Positions 46,657 through 54,841 of a stretch of DNA of 64,000 bases are shown piece after piece. Under the pieces are notes generated by a model, which ran no database searches, was not told the DNA's origin, and worked only from the letters and a program-made list of their open reading frames with translations. Positions within the stretch are counted from its first letter, which is position 1, and each line of letters opens with the position of its first letter. A program made the position numbers and the translations under genes. Source of the stretch: Luteolibacter algae (lineage in GTDB: Bacteria > Verrucomicrobiota > Verrucomicrobiia > Verrucomicrobiales > Akkermansiaceae); NCBI RefSeq assembly GCF_042683045.1, contig NZ_JBHUIT010000001.1, forward strand, positions 186,001 to 250,000, read 5' to 3'.

Positions 46657-47499
46657 ATGCCACTTAAAACTTTCAAGCCCATCACACCGTCAGGCCGCTA
46701 CAAGCAGCTTCCTTCCTTTGACGAAATTACCAAGAGCAAGCCTGAGAAATCCCTTCTCAAGCCTCTTAAGCGCTCCGGCGGCCGTAATAATACAGGCCGT
46801 ATCACCACACGCCACATCGGCGGTGGTCATAAGCGTCACTACCGTCTGGTGGATTTCAAGCGCAACAAGCGCGATATCGAAGCTAATGTCGTAGGCATCG
46901 AATATGATCCGAACCGCACCTGCCGTATCGCACTCATCCAATACAAGGATGGCGTAAAATCCTACATTCTCGCGCCAGTAGGCCTTGAAGTAGGTGCCAA
47001 GATTACTTCAGGTGAGAATGTAGCTCCCAAAGTTGGAAACGCCATGCCTCTCAGCCAGGTTCCACTCGGCACAGATATCCACAACATCGAGCTCTTGCCC
47101 GGTGGTGGTGGTAAGGTCGCCCGGTCCGCCGGTCAACATGCCGTGCTCTCCAACAGAGACGGCGGCTGGGCATTGGTGAAAATGCCGTCAGGAGAAATCC
47201 GCCGTTTCCACGAAGCTTGCTACTGCACAATCGGTCAAGTTGGTAACCGGGATCACATGAATGAAATTTCCGGTAAGGCAGGCCGCTCACGGTGGCAGGG
47301 TATCCGCCCTACAGTCCGCGGTATGTGTATGAACCCTGTCGATCACCCGAACGGTGGTGGTGAAGGTAAGTCCAAATCCGGTGGCGGTCGCCAGCATCTT
47401 CTTTCCCCTTGGGGTCATGCGAAAGGTCAGAAGACCCGCAAGAAGAAGAAAACCACCAGTGTTTTCATTGTTGAGTCACGCCACGACCGTAAGAAATAA
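46657..47499 (+). CDS. rplB: 50S ribosomal protein L2
   Basis: A 280-residue L2. 'MPLKTFKPITPSGRY' marks the start at ATG 46657. The late 'RGMCMNPVDHPNGGGEGK' includes the His needed near the peptidyl-transferase centre. The C terminus is about seven residues longer than E. coli L2. Confidence 0.98.
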   Translation: MPLKTFKPITPSGRYKQLPSFDEITKSKPEKSLLKPLKRSGGRNNTGRITTRHIGGGHKRHYRLVDFKRNKRDIEANVVGIEYDPNRTCRIALIQYKDGVKSYILAPVGLEVGAKITSGENVAPKVGNAMPLSQVPLGTDIHNIELLPGGGGKVARSAGQHAVLSNRDGGWALVKMPSGEIRRFHEACYCTIGQVGNRDHMNEISGKAGRSRWQGIRPTVRGMCMNPVDHPNGGGEGKSKSGGGRQHLLSPWGHAKGQKTRKKKKTTSVFIVESRHDRKK

Positions 47500-47531
47500 C
47501 CCCGAACCAGAACTTTTACCTAACTTACATC

Positions 47532-47804
47532 ATGCCACGTTCCCTCAAGAAAGGCCCATTTGTCGATCAAAAGCTTCTCGCTAAAATCGATGCCGTTGCC
47601 GAAGCAGGTTCCGATCGCAAGCCGATCAAAACATGGTCCCGCAAGTCCATGATCACCCCGGACTTCGTCAGTCACAACTTCTCTGTCCACAATGGCAAAA
47701 CTTTCGTTCCAGTGTATGTCACTGAGAACATGGTTGGCCACAAACTCGGTGAATTCGCACCTACCCGTATCTTCCGTGCACACGGTGGTATTGGTAAGAA
47801 GTAA
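47532..47804 (+). CDS. rpsS: 30S ribosomal protein S19
   Basis: A 90-residue S19 ('MPRSLKKGPFVDQKLL', 'FVPVYVTENMVGHKLGEFAPTR'). In most bacteria rplV follows; here a coiled-coil gene begins 28 bases later. Confidence 0.97.
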   Translation: MPRSLKKGPFVDQKLLAKIDAVAEAGSDRKPIKTWSRKSMITPDFVSHNFSVHNGKTFVPVYVTENMVGHKLGEFAPTRIFRAHGGIGKK

Positions 47805-47832
47805 TCAGATTCACCTTTTTCCAGCCGCCAAG

Positions 47833-48549
47833 ATGTTATTTGTCAGTCAAATTCGCTCGCTTGCCACCGCCCTCGGGTTGGTCGGTATGGTGGCGAATTG
47901 CCAGGCACAGGATATCTCGGCGGAAAGGATGCAGGATATTATCGCCAAGCTGCAGGAGCAAAACAAAAACCTCCAGCTCGCTTTGGTAGAAGCCAATAAA
48001 GCCGAGAGAAAATCCACGGAACAACTCACGCAAGTGAGGGAGCGGCTGGAAGCTCTCGGTAAAAATCTCCTCGATGGAGGAGACGATCGTCTTATTCAAG
48101 CTGCGTCCGATTTGGAGCTCGCAAACGAGCGAAATGCAAATCTCGAAGCGGCAGCGGTAAAACTCTCTGCTTCAATTCAGGATTATCTGCGCCAGGCCGT
48201 AGTTTCCGACCCTGAGGCAAGACTTCGTGTGGAAACTGCAATGAGAGAGCTTGACTCTGTCAGCGGACTCCGCCAGAAACCCCTCCCCGACATTCGGACC
48301 GGCGATTTACAGCAGGCACGGATCGTCAGTATTGATCAACAAAGCGGTATGTTGGTTCTCAACCTTGGCGAAAGCCAGGGTGCCAGAATCGGAATGACTT
48401 TCCGCCTCCTACACGGACAGCAATCTTATGGAAAAGCCATATTGGCTGATGTCCGCAAGGGAGTTTCCGGCGCTTTCATTGAACAAATCGATTCTCAGGA
48501 TCACACACCCCGACTCGGCGACACCGCCGTCCTACTTACCCAAAACTAA
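47833..48549 (+). CDS. Exported coiled-coil protein inserted in the S10 operon
   Basis: A 238-residue protein unrelated to ribosomal proteins. The N terminus is a signal peptide ('IRSLATALGLVGMVANCQAQ'). Residues about 30-130 form a heptad-rich coiled coil ('MQDIIAKLQEQNKNLQLALVEANKAERKSTEQLTQVRERLEAL'; split here only for description). The C-terminal 80 residues are a small beta domain ('ARIVSIDQQSGMLVLNLG', 'GARIGMTFRLLHG', 'GKAILADVRKGVSGAFIEQI') like the domain seen in FlgT and other envelope proteins. It is exactly between rpsS and rplV with gaps of 28 and 30 bases, so it must share their transcript. Function is unknown. Confidence 0.82.
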   Translation: MLFVSQIRSLATALGLVGMVANCQAQDISAERMQDIIAKLQEQNKNLQLALVEANKAERKSTEQLTQVRERLEALGKNLLDGGDDRLIQAASDLELANERNANLEAAAVKLSASIQDYLRQAVVSDPEARLRVETAMRELDSVSGLRQKPLPDIRTGDLQQARIVSIDQQSGMLVLNLGESQGARIGMTFRLLHGQQSYGKAILADVRKGVSGAFIEQIDSQDHTPRLGDTAVLLTQN

Positions 48550-48579
48550 GTTTCTCTAACTCTCACCAAACCGTCGACC

Positions 48580-48990
48580 ATGGAAGTCACCAGCACCACT
48601 AAATTTGTCCGTCTCTCGCCTAAAAAAGCGCGTGACGTAGCTCGCGAAATTCAGGGCCTCCCTGTCTCCAACGCCCTCGACATCCTGACCTTCACTCCAA
48701 AGAAGGCTGCACAGTTGATCGGTAAAACCCTCAAAACTGCTATCGCTGATGCCGAGAACAACTTCTCCCTCGATACCAATTCTCTGATGATCAAGGAAGC
48801 TGTAATCGGTGCCGGTCCAACCATGCGTCGCTTCAAGCCACGTGCCAAGGGATCAGCAGGTGCGATTATCAAACGTACATCCCACATTTCAATCACCCTC
48901 GTTGGTGCGCCTCCAGAAAAGAAAAAACGCGCTCCTAAAAAGGCTGCAGCCAAGAAGGAAGCTCCAGCCGCTGAAGAAGCAACCGCATAA
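48580..48990 (+). CDS. rplV: 50S ribosomal protein L22
   Basis: A 136-residue L22. The N-terminal core ('VRLSPKKARDVAREIQGLPV') and tunnel hairpin region ('MRRFKPRAKGSAGAIIKRTSHISI') are normal. A tail of about 25 residues rich in Lys and Ala ('KKKRAPKKAAAKKEAPAA') extends past the usual end. Confidence 0.97.
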   Translation: MEVTSTTKFVRLSPKKARDVAREIQGLPVSNALDILTFTPKKAAQLIGKTLKTAIADAENNFSLDTNSLMIKEAVIGAGPTMRRFKPRAKGSAGAIIKRTSHISITLVGAPPEKKKRAPKKAAAKKEAPAAEEATA

Positions 48991-49018
48991 TCTCTTATAA
49001 CTCTCTCTACCTAACACC

Positions 49019-49780
49019 ATGGGCCAAAAAGTAAATCCGATCGCCTTCCGTCTCGCTGTCAATAAAGACTGGCGTTCCAAATGGTATGCCAGCGGCAAAG
49101 ACTACACCACCAAGCTCCACGAGGACCTTGCAATCCGCGCATACTTCAAAAACAAGCTTCAGAATGCAGGCCTCGCCCGCGTCGTGATTGAGCGCGCTTG
49201 GAATAGCGTTCGGGTGACTCTTCACTCTTCCCGCCCGGGTCTTATCATCGGCCGCCAAGGTAAAGAGATTGAAATCATGACCAACGAAGTGCAGAAAATC
49301 TGCAAAGATTCCCAAGTCAAACTCGATATCCTTGAAATCCGCAAGCCTGAGCTCGACGCACAACTTGTGGCGGAACAAATCGCCATCCAGCTTGAGCGCC
49401 GTATCGCATTCCGCCGCGCCATGAAGCGCTCCATCCAGACTGCGATGGAATTCGGTGCTGAAGGTATTCGCGTTCGTTGTGGTGGCCGTCTCGGTGGTGC
49501 TGATATCGCCCGTGCAGAAAGCTATCGTGAGGGCAAAGTGCCTCTCCAAACACTTCGTGTTCCCCTTGATTACGGCTTTGCCGAAGCCCGCACCGTTTAC
49601 GGCATCATCGGCGTGAAGTGCTGGATCAACAAGAAGGAGGACGACGGTCGTCCGGGTCCTGAGCGTGGTGACCGCGGCGATCGTGGAAACCGCGGAAATC
49701 GCCGTCAAGGTGGTGGTCGCCCTGACAATCGTCAGCAGAACAACAACGCCCCAGCTCCAGCAGCTGCTCCGTCCGCATAA
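49019..49780 (+). CDS. rpsC: 30S ribosomal protein S3
   Basis: A 253-residue S3 of the mRNA entry. The KH domain contains 'GLIIGRQGKEIE', and the later 'IRVRCGGRLGGADIAR' is conserved. A low-complexity tail of about 40 residues ('ERGDRGDRGNRGNRR' then Asn/Gln/Pro/Ala) follows position about 210, beyond the E. coli length. Confidence 0.97.
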   Translation: MGQKVNPIAFRLAVNKDWRSKWYASGKDYTTKLHEDLAIRAYFKNKLQNAGLARVVIERAWNSVRVTLHSSRPGLIIGRQGKEIEIMTNEVQKICKDSQVKLDILEIRKPELDAQLVAEQIAIQLERRIAFRRAMKRSIQTAMEFGAEGIRVRCGGRLGGADIARAESYREGKVPLQTLRVPLDYGFAEARTVYGIIGVKCWINKKEDDGRPGPERGDRGDRGNRGNRRQGGGRPDNRQQNNNAPAPAAAPSA

Positions 49781-49834
49781 TTTCAGCACCTAACAAGCCC
49801 CATTTTTAACCATTTTCATAAGGAGAAATAAGTC

Positions 49835-50254
49835 ATGCCTTTGATGCCTAAAAGAACCAAGTTCCGCAAGAGCCACCGCGGATCACGTGCCGGGAATGCC
49901 CAGCGCGGAACTACTGTCGCCTTTGGCGACTTCGGCCTCCAAACTCTTGATCGCGGTTGGATGACCACCCGTCAGATCGAAGCCTGCCGTGTTGCTATCA
50001 ACCGTTCCCTCAAGAGAAAGGGAAAAGTGTTCATCCGTATCTTCCCACATAAATCTATTACACGCCGTCCGCCTGAAACCCGGATGGGTAAAGGTAAAGG
50101 CGCTGTCGATACATGGGTAGCGGTCATCCGCCCTGGAAACATGCTTTTCGAAGTAGCCGGTGTTCCTGAATCCGCCGCACGCGAAGCGATGCGCCTGGCT
50201 TCCTACAAGCTCGGTTTCCGCACACGTCTCGTGACACGTAATCCACACCAATAA
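49835..50254 (+). CDS. rplP: 50S ribosomal protein L16
   Basis: A 139-residue L16 ('MPKRTKFRKSHRG', 'VFIRIFPHKSITRRPPETRMGKGKG'). The first ATG (49835) is chosen because AGGAG lies 9 bases upstream; this is one of the few clear Shine-Dalgarno sites in the operon. The alternative start is three codons later. Confidence 0.97.
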   Translation: MPLMPKRTKFRKSHRGSRAGNAQRGTTVAFGDFGLQTLDRGWMTTRQIEACRVAINRSLKRKGKVFIRIFPHKSITRRPPETRMGKGKGAVDTWVAVIRPGNMLFEVAGVPESAAREAMRLASYKLGFRTRLVTRNPHQ

Positions 50255-50274
50255 CCTCTTAAACTGATACGACC

Positions 50275-50469
50275 ATGGCACTTACCAAAGCCAAAGAAAT
50301 CCGCGAACTTTCCGCAGACGAGCGCACACGCCGCCTTCTCGATCTCAAACAGGAATCCATGAACCTGCGCCTCCAGCGCTCGGCAGGGACTCTTGAAAAT
50401 CCGGCTCGCTTCAAGCAAGTCCGCCGTGAGATTGCACAAATCCTCACCATTTCCAACGAACAGGCATAA
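50275..50469 (+). CDS. rpmC: 50S ribosomal protein L29
   Basis: A 64-residue L29, two helices at the tunnel exit ('TKAKEIRELSADERTRRLLDLKQESMNLRLQ'). The usual order L16-L29-S17 is kept. 20 bases separate it from rplP. Confidence 0.96.
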   Translation: MALTKAKEIRELSADERTRRLLDLKQESMNLRLQRSAGTLENPARFKQVRREIAQILTISNEQA

Positions 50470-50508
50470 CCCTGATTGGCTTCTGCCAACAATTACCGAT
50501 CTAACATC

Positions 50509-50787
50509 ATGAGCGAATCATCACAGGAAGCCGCACCGGCGGTTGAGCACAAGCGCAAGACCCGTGTCGGCGTGGTTATTTCCAATAAAATGGAGAAAAC
50601 AATCGTCGTTGAGCACATTGCACGCGTGCCACACCCAAAATTCAATAAAATCGTCAAACGTTCCAAGAAATACTACGTCCACGACGAAAAGGGTGAAGCA
50701 GCTATTGGCGACCGCGTCCGTATCGTTGAAACACGCCCGGTTTCCAAGCTTAAGCGTTGGGCACTTGCTGAGATCCTCTCTCACTAA
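50509..50787 (+). CDS. rpsQ: 30S ribosomal protein S17
   Basis: A 92-residue S17 of the 16S 5' domain ('KRKTRVGVVISNKMEKTIVVEHIARVPHPKF'). ATG 50509 opens a short acidic N terminus ('MSESSQEAAPAVE') before the core; the frame is open upstream but lacks a better start. Confidence 0.96.
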   Translation: MSESSQEAAPAVEHKRKTRVGVVISNKMEKTIVVEHIARVPHPKFNKIVKRSKKYYVHDEKGEAAIGDRVRIVETRPVSKLKRWALAEILSH

Positions 50788-50841
50788 GTCGAATCCGCCG
50801 GATTTCAAATCTTCTATTTTAATCTCAAATCCTAATACTGC

Positions 50842-51207
50842 ATGATCCAGATGGAAACCAAGCTCGCTGTTGCTGACAACACGGGCGCCCGCACCGCAAA
50901 AATGATCGGCGTTCTCGGTAAACGCACACGCTCCGCCCGTATCGGAGACGTCATCACCGCCCACATCCGTGATTCCATTCCTACCGCTTCCGTCAAAAAG
51001 GGCAGCGTTGTGAAAGCAGTCGTCGTCCGCACCGCTTTCCCTGTGCGCCGCCCGGATGGCTCCATCCTTCGCTTCGATTCCAACGCAATCGTTATCATCG
51101 ACAAGGACAATAACCCACGTGGCACCCGTATCTTCGGGCCGGTTGCACGTGAGCTTCGTGAAAAACAATTCATGAAGATCGTTTCCCTCGCTCCTGAGGT
51201 TCTCTAA
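50842..51207 (+). CDS. rplN: 50S ribosomal protein L14
   Basis: A 121-residue L14 ('MIQMETKLAVADNTGAR', 'VKAVVVRTAFPVRRPDGS'). It binds RsfS and helps form the subunit bridge. Length and start are standard. Confidence 0.97.
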   Translation: MIQMETKLAVADNTGARTAKMIGVLGKRTRSARIGDVITAHIRDSIPTASVKKGSVVKAVVVRTAFPVRRPDGSILRFDSNAIVIIDKDNNPRGTRIFGPVARELREKQFMKIVSLAPEVL

Positions 51208-51229
51208 TTCATCATTAATTTTCATCTCC

Positions 51230-51463
51230 ATGAGCAGTATCAAGACACACGTCAAAAAAGGCGACCAAGTCGAAATTATCGCTGGTAACCACAAGGGCAA
51301 ACAAGGCACAGTCCTCAGCGTCAACGCAGCTAAGGGCCAGGTCATCGTAGAAGGTGGCCGCACTGTTCAAAAGGCAGTCCGTCGCTCCGAGGCCGATCCA
51401 GATGGTGGTATCAAAACCGTTGATGCACCTGTCCATATTTCCAATGTTAAGAAACTGGGCTAA
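51230..51463 (+). CDS. rplX: 50S ribosomal protein L24
   Basis: A 77-residue L24 with the KOW motif 'HVKKGDQVEIIAGNHKGKQGTV'. It is shorter than E. coli L24 (about 103), lacking most of the C-terminal part. Confidence 0.95.
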   Translation: MSSIKTHVKKGDQVEIIAGNHKGKQGTVLSVNAAKGQVIVEGGRTVQKAVRRSEADPDGGIKTVDAPVHISNVKKLG

Positions 51464-51525
51464 GCCTTCACCGGCCGCCCGCGCTTAAGCGTTAACACTA
51501 ACCACGCGCTGACCCGCAAAAATAA

Positions 51526-52113
51526 ATGAGTAAACCAGCACTACAGCAATACTACACAGACAAGGTAGTTCCAGCTTTGACCAAAAAGCTCGGATACAGC
51601 AATCCGCATCAAGTTCCCCAACTTGAAAAAATCGTCGTCACATCCTGCATGGGTAAAGCCCCGGACCGTAAAGTCGCAGTTGATGATGCCGTTGTCGAAA
51701 TCTCCAAAATTACCGGCCAGAAGCCATCGATCACTTTCTCCAAGAAGGCTGTTGCGAACTTCAAGCTCCGCGAAGGTGAGCCACTCGGTGCCCGCGTGAC
51801 GCTGCGCGGTGCTAGAATGTGGGAATTCCTTCACAGATTTATCAACGTTACCGCCCCCAACATCCGCGACTTCCGCGGAATCTCCGCCAAATCTTTCGAT
51901 GGCCGTGGTAACTACGCATGTGGTATTTCCGATCAAACCATTTTCCCGGAAATTGAAATCGACCAGGTAAAACGCCAGATCGGATTTGACTTGATCTTTG
52001 TCACCTCAGCCAACACTGACAACGAAGGCCGCGAATTGCTTATCGCACTCGGCATGCCTTATCGCGACATTAAAAAAGAAGAAGGTGCTGAGGCAGAACT
52101 CGCCAGCGCATAA
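51526..52113 (+). CDS. rplE: 50S ribosomal protein L5
   Basis: A 195-residue L5 that contacts 5S rRNA and the P-site tRNA. 'PQLEKIVVTSCMG' and 'RDFRGISAKSFDGRGNYACGI' are typical. rpsN would normally follow; instead rpsH starts 33 bases after the stop. Confidence 0.97.
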   Translation: MSKPALQQYYTDKVVPALTKKLGYSNPHQVPQLEKIVVTSCMGKAPDRKVAVDDAVVEISKITGQKPSITFSKKAVANFKLREGEPLGARVTLRGARMWEFLHRFINVTAPNIRDFRGISAKSFDGRGNYACGISDQTIFPEIEIDQVKRQIGFDLIFVTSANTDNEGRELLIALGMPYRDIKKEEGAEAELASA

Positions 52114-52145
52114 CCCTTACTAATCATTTAAAGGAAATTACCATT

Positions 52146-52541
52146 ATGGCAGTTCTTACAGATCCTATCTCAGACTTCCTCACCCGTTTCAAAAACGCTG
52201 CTCGCGCCGGAAATGAGGAATTCACCGCTCCTTACTCCAAAATCAAAGCGGATATCGCCGAGATCCTTAAACAAGAAGGTTACATTTGGAAATACGAAGT
52301 CGTCACCGGCGAACATACCGACCTCAAGGTCAGTCCTAAGTTCGTAGACGGACGCCCGGTCCTCACAGATCTCAAACGCGTTTCCAAACCTGGTCGCCGT
52401 CATTATGTCGGATCAAACGATATTCCCCGCGTTCTGTCCGGTCTCGGCATCTCAATCCTCTCTACCTCAAAGGGTGTGATGTCCGGTTCATCCGCTAAGC
52501 GCCAGAAACTTGGCGGCGAAATCCTCGCCAATATCTGGTAA
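52146..52541 (+). CDS. rpsH: 30S ribosomal protein S8
   Basis: A 131-residue S8 ('DPISDFLTRFKNAARAG', 'STSKGVMSGSSAKRQKLGGEILANIW'). It is a repressor of the spc operon in E. coli. AAAGGAAA precedes the start by 9 bases, one of three Shine-Dalgarno-like leaders in the operon. Confidence 0.97.
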   Translation: MAVLTDPISDFLTRFKNAARAGNEEFTAPYSKIKADIAEILKQEGYIWKYEVVTGEHTDLKVSPKFVDGRPVLTDLKRVSKPGRRHYVGSNDIPRVLSGLGISILSTSKGVMSGSSAKRQKLGGEILANIW

Positions 52542-52568
52542 TTCCCCTAACTCGAAAATCATAACATC

Positions 52569-53108
52569 ATGTCACGAGTCGGACTCAAACCAATCTCTCT
52601 CCCTGAAAAAGTCGCTATCAAGCTTGATGGCGAAGTCGTTCAAGTCGAAGGCCCGAAAGGCAAGCTCGATTTCAACCTCCCTTCGGGAATTTCCCTCAAA
52701 ACCGATGACGGAAGCGTTGTCGTCTCCCGCGCTTCCGAGCAACGCACACATCGTGCGCTACACGGCACTGTGCGTAGCATCGTTAACAACATGATCATCG
52801 GCGTTTCCACTGGTTTCGTCAAAGATCTTGAAATCCACGGAGTTGGTCTTCGTGCCGCTGTCAAAGGATCGGATCTCGATCTCTCACTCGGCCGTTCCCA
52901 CCCGCTTCTCCACCCGATCCCATCCGGCCTTACCGTCACGGTGAATGATAACACCAAGATCAAGGTTGAAGGAATCGACAAACAACTCGTCGGCCAATTC
53001 GCGGCTGAAGTCCGCGGATTCTATCCTCCAGAGCCTTACAAAGGCAAAGGCGTCCGCTATGTCGGTGAGAAAGTCCGCCGCAAAGAAGGTAAGAGCGTCG
53101 GTAAATAA
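52569..53108 (+). CDS. rplF: 50S ribosomal protein L6
   Basis: A 179-residue L6 with the conserved 'PPEPYKGKGVRYVGEKVRRKEGKSVGK' end (quoted in part: Pro-Glu-Pro-Tyr-Lys-Gly-Lys-Gly). Length is normal. Gap of 27 bases to rpsH. Confidence 0.97.
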   Translation: MSRVGLKPISLPEKVAIKLDGEVVQVEGPKGKLDFNLPSGISLKTDDGSVVVSRASEQRTHRALHGTVRSIVNNMIIGVSTGFVKDLEIHGVGLRAAVKGSDLDLSLGRSHPLLHPIPSGLTVTVNDNTKIKVEGIDKQLVGQFAAEVRGFYPPEPYKGKGVRYVGEKVRRKEGKSVGK

Positions 53109-53128
53109 TCTAAAACCATCTCCGTTTA

Positions 53129-53485
53129 ATGAGCACTATCCAACGCAAATCCATCCGCAAGCGGATTCACAGCCGTATCCGCCGCAAGGTCTCAGGCACA
53201 GCACAACGCCCACGTCTCGCAGTCTATTTTTCCAATCAGCACGTATATGCACAGCTGATCGACGACTCGGTTGGCCGCACGCTAGCCGCAGCTTCCACTA
53301 TGGACAAGAGCTTCGAAGGGAACGCTTCCAACATCGCTACCGCTCAGAAAGTCGGTCAGCTTGTTGCAGAGCGCGCCCAAGCAGCAAACATCTCCGACGT
53401 AGTCTTCGACCGCGGCGGCCACCTCTATCATGGCAAAGTTAAAGCACTTGCCGACGCAGCCCGCGAAGCCGGTCTTAAATTCTAA
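53129..53485 (+). CDS. rplR: 50S ribosomal protein L18
   Basis: A 118-residue L18 that binds 5S rRNA ('RIRRKVSGTAQRPRLAVYFSNQHVYAQ', 'FDRGGHLYHGKVKALADAAREAGL'). Standard length and order. Confidence 0.97.
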   Translation: MSTIQRKSIRKRIHSRIRRKVSGTAQRPRLAVYFSNQHVYAQLIDDSVGRTLAAASTMDKSFEGNASNIATAQKVGQLVAERAQAANISDVVFDRGGHLYHGKVKALADAAREAGLKF

Positions 53486-53509
53486 CGTTCTGCCCAAGAC
53501 ACCTATCTA

Positions 53510-54211
53510 ATGGCTAATACTCCTGAAAATGAAACTGCCGGAACATCGGCAACTCCTGAAAAAGTAGCAAAGGCTGCCAACGAAGCTTCCGCCCAAACCG
53601 GAGCCTCGCAACAACGTGGCGGCTATCAAGGCGGTGGCGGACAAAGCCGTGGTGGATTTGGCGGCGGCGGCGGTGGCCGTGGTCGTGGCGGTCCACGCCG
53701 TGAAGAGCGCCAGCCGCTTACTGATTCCGATGGAAACGAACTTTCCGAAAAAGTCGTATTCATCAACCGTTGCGCCAAAGTTGTAAAAGGTGGTCGTCGC
53801 TTTAGTTTCTCCGCTCTCGTAGTATGCGGAGATAAAATTGGCAAAGTCGGTCTCGGCTTTGGCAAAGCAAACGAAGTGGCGGATGCAATCAGAAAAGCAA
53901 GTGAGGCTGCCCGTAAAGTTCTCAAGCCGATGAGCATCGTGGATGGAACGATCCCTCACGAGATTTATGCTGAGTTCGGTGGCGGTAAGGTGCTCCTCAA
54001 ACCTGCATCTCCGGGAACAGGCATTATCGCTGGCGGTGGTGTGCGTGCAGTTTGCGAAGCCGTCGGTATCCGCGACGTTCTTGCCAAATCCATGGGGTCT
54101 TCCAACCACGCAAACGTGGTCAAGGCGACTCTCAAAGCGCTTTCATCCGTCCGCACTCGCGAACAAGTTCTCGGATCTCGCGGTAAGAAGCAAAAGGAAA
54201 AGGCTATCTAA
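53510..54211 (+). CDS. rpsE: 30S ribosomal protein S5 with RGG-rich N-terminal extension
   Basis: A 233-residue S5. The core starts at about residue 80 ('EKVVFINRCAKVVKGGRRFSFSAL'). Before it is an extension of about 70 residues: an acidic/Ala part, then a Gly/Arg/Gln stretch with repeated Arg-Gly-Gly units. RGG regions bind RNA in other proteins; on S5 they would project near the mRNA entry. rpmD does not follow. Confidence 0.97.
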   Translation: MANTPENETAGTSATPEKVAKAANEASAQTGASQQRGGYQGGGGQSRGGFGGGGGGRGRGGPRREERQPLTDSDGNELSEKVVFINRCAKVVKGGRRFSFSALVVCGDKIGKVGLGFGKANEVADAIRKASEAARKVLKPMSIVDGTIPHEIYAEFGGGKVLLKPASPGTGIIAGGGVRAVCEAVGIRDVLAKSMGSSNHANVVKATLKALSSVRTREQVLGSRGKKQKEKAI

Positions 54212-54216
54212 TGCCG

Positions 54217-54241
54217 CGGCGGTCCACGTGGCCGCCGTTTT
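54217..54241 (+). terminator. GC-rich hairpin after rpsE
   Basis: CGGCGG pairs with CCGCCG around a nine-base loop (TCCACGTGG), followed by TTTT. It could partly terminate or pause before rplO. Confidence 0.45.
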
Positions 54242-54270
54242 CTAAACAACAATTATAAATATCCAATCCT

Positions 54271-54750
54271 ATGGAACTCCACAATCTTAGTCCAAATCCA
54301 GGTGCCAAGCATCGCGTAAAGCGCCTTGGTGCTGGTGAAAGCTCCGGCAGAGGTAAAACTGCCGGCAAAGGCAACAAAGGCCAAAAAGCGCGTTCGGGTA
54401 GCGGAACCAGAGTTGGTTTCGAAGGTGGCCAGATGCCACTACACCGTCGTCTTCCGAAACGTGGTTTCAATAACTACGATTTCCGCGACAAGTTCATTGT
54501 CGTAAACGTTGGCGATCTCGACAATCGCTTCGAAGCGGGTGCCACCATTGACGAAAAGGCCCTCCGCGAGGTCGGCTTGGTCAACGGCCCTTGCGACCGG
54601 ATCAAACTGCTTGGTGACGGCGAAGTTGAAAAATCTTTCACAGTGACGTTCGACAAAGTCAGCGCGACCGCGAGAGAGAAAATCGAAAAAGCTGGCGGTA
54701 GCATAGTCGATCCGGCCTCTGAGTCGAAAGCATCTGCTCCCGAAGCTTAA
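54271..54750 (+). CDS. rplO: 50S ribosomal protein L15
   Basis: A 159-residue L15 ('MELHNLSPNPGAKHRVKRLGAGESSGRGKTAGKG', 'GFEGGQMPLHRRLPKRGF'; only parts quoted). Length is normal. It is followed by a perfect hairpin and then secY. Confidence 0.97.
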   Translation: MELHNLSPNPGAKHRVKRLGAGESSGRGKTAGKGNKGQKARSGSGTRVGFEGGQMPLHRRLPKRGFNNYDFRDKFIVVNVGDLDNRFEAGATIDEKALREVGLVNGPCDRIKLLGDGEVEKSFTVTFDKVSATAREKIEKAGGSIVDPASESKASAPEA

Positions 54751-54777
54751 TTGCCGAGTTTGACAATATCTGATTTG

Positions 54778-54808
54778 AGGAGAGGAAGCACTTGAAGCTT
54801 CCTCTCCT
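54778..54808 (+). terminator. Perfect 12-bp hairpin between rplO and secY
   Basis: AGGAGAGGAAGC is followed after seven bases by its exact complement. There is no T-run, so it may be an RNA processing site or a factor-dependent terminator rather than an intrinsic one. Expression of secY, adk and map might be set here. Confidence 0.5.
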
Positions 54809-54841
54809 TGCTATAAAACCACGCCTTCACTTTTCTCAATC

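Noticed and set aside
54792..54817. TTGAAG and TATAAA as a secY promoter
   Set aside because: The spacing is only 14 bases and the first element lies within the hairpin; not convincing.
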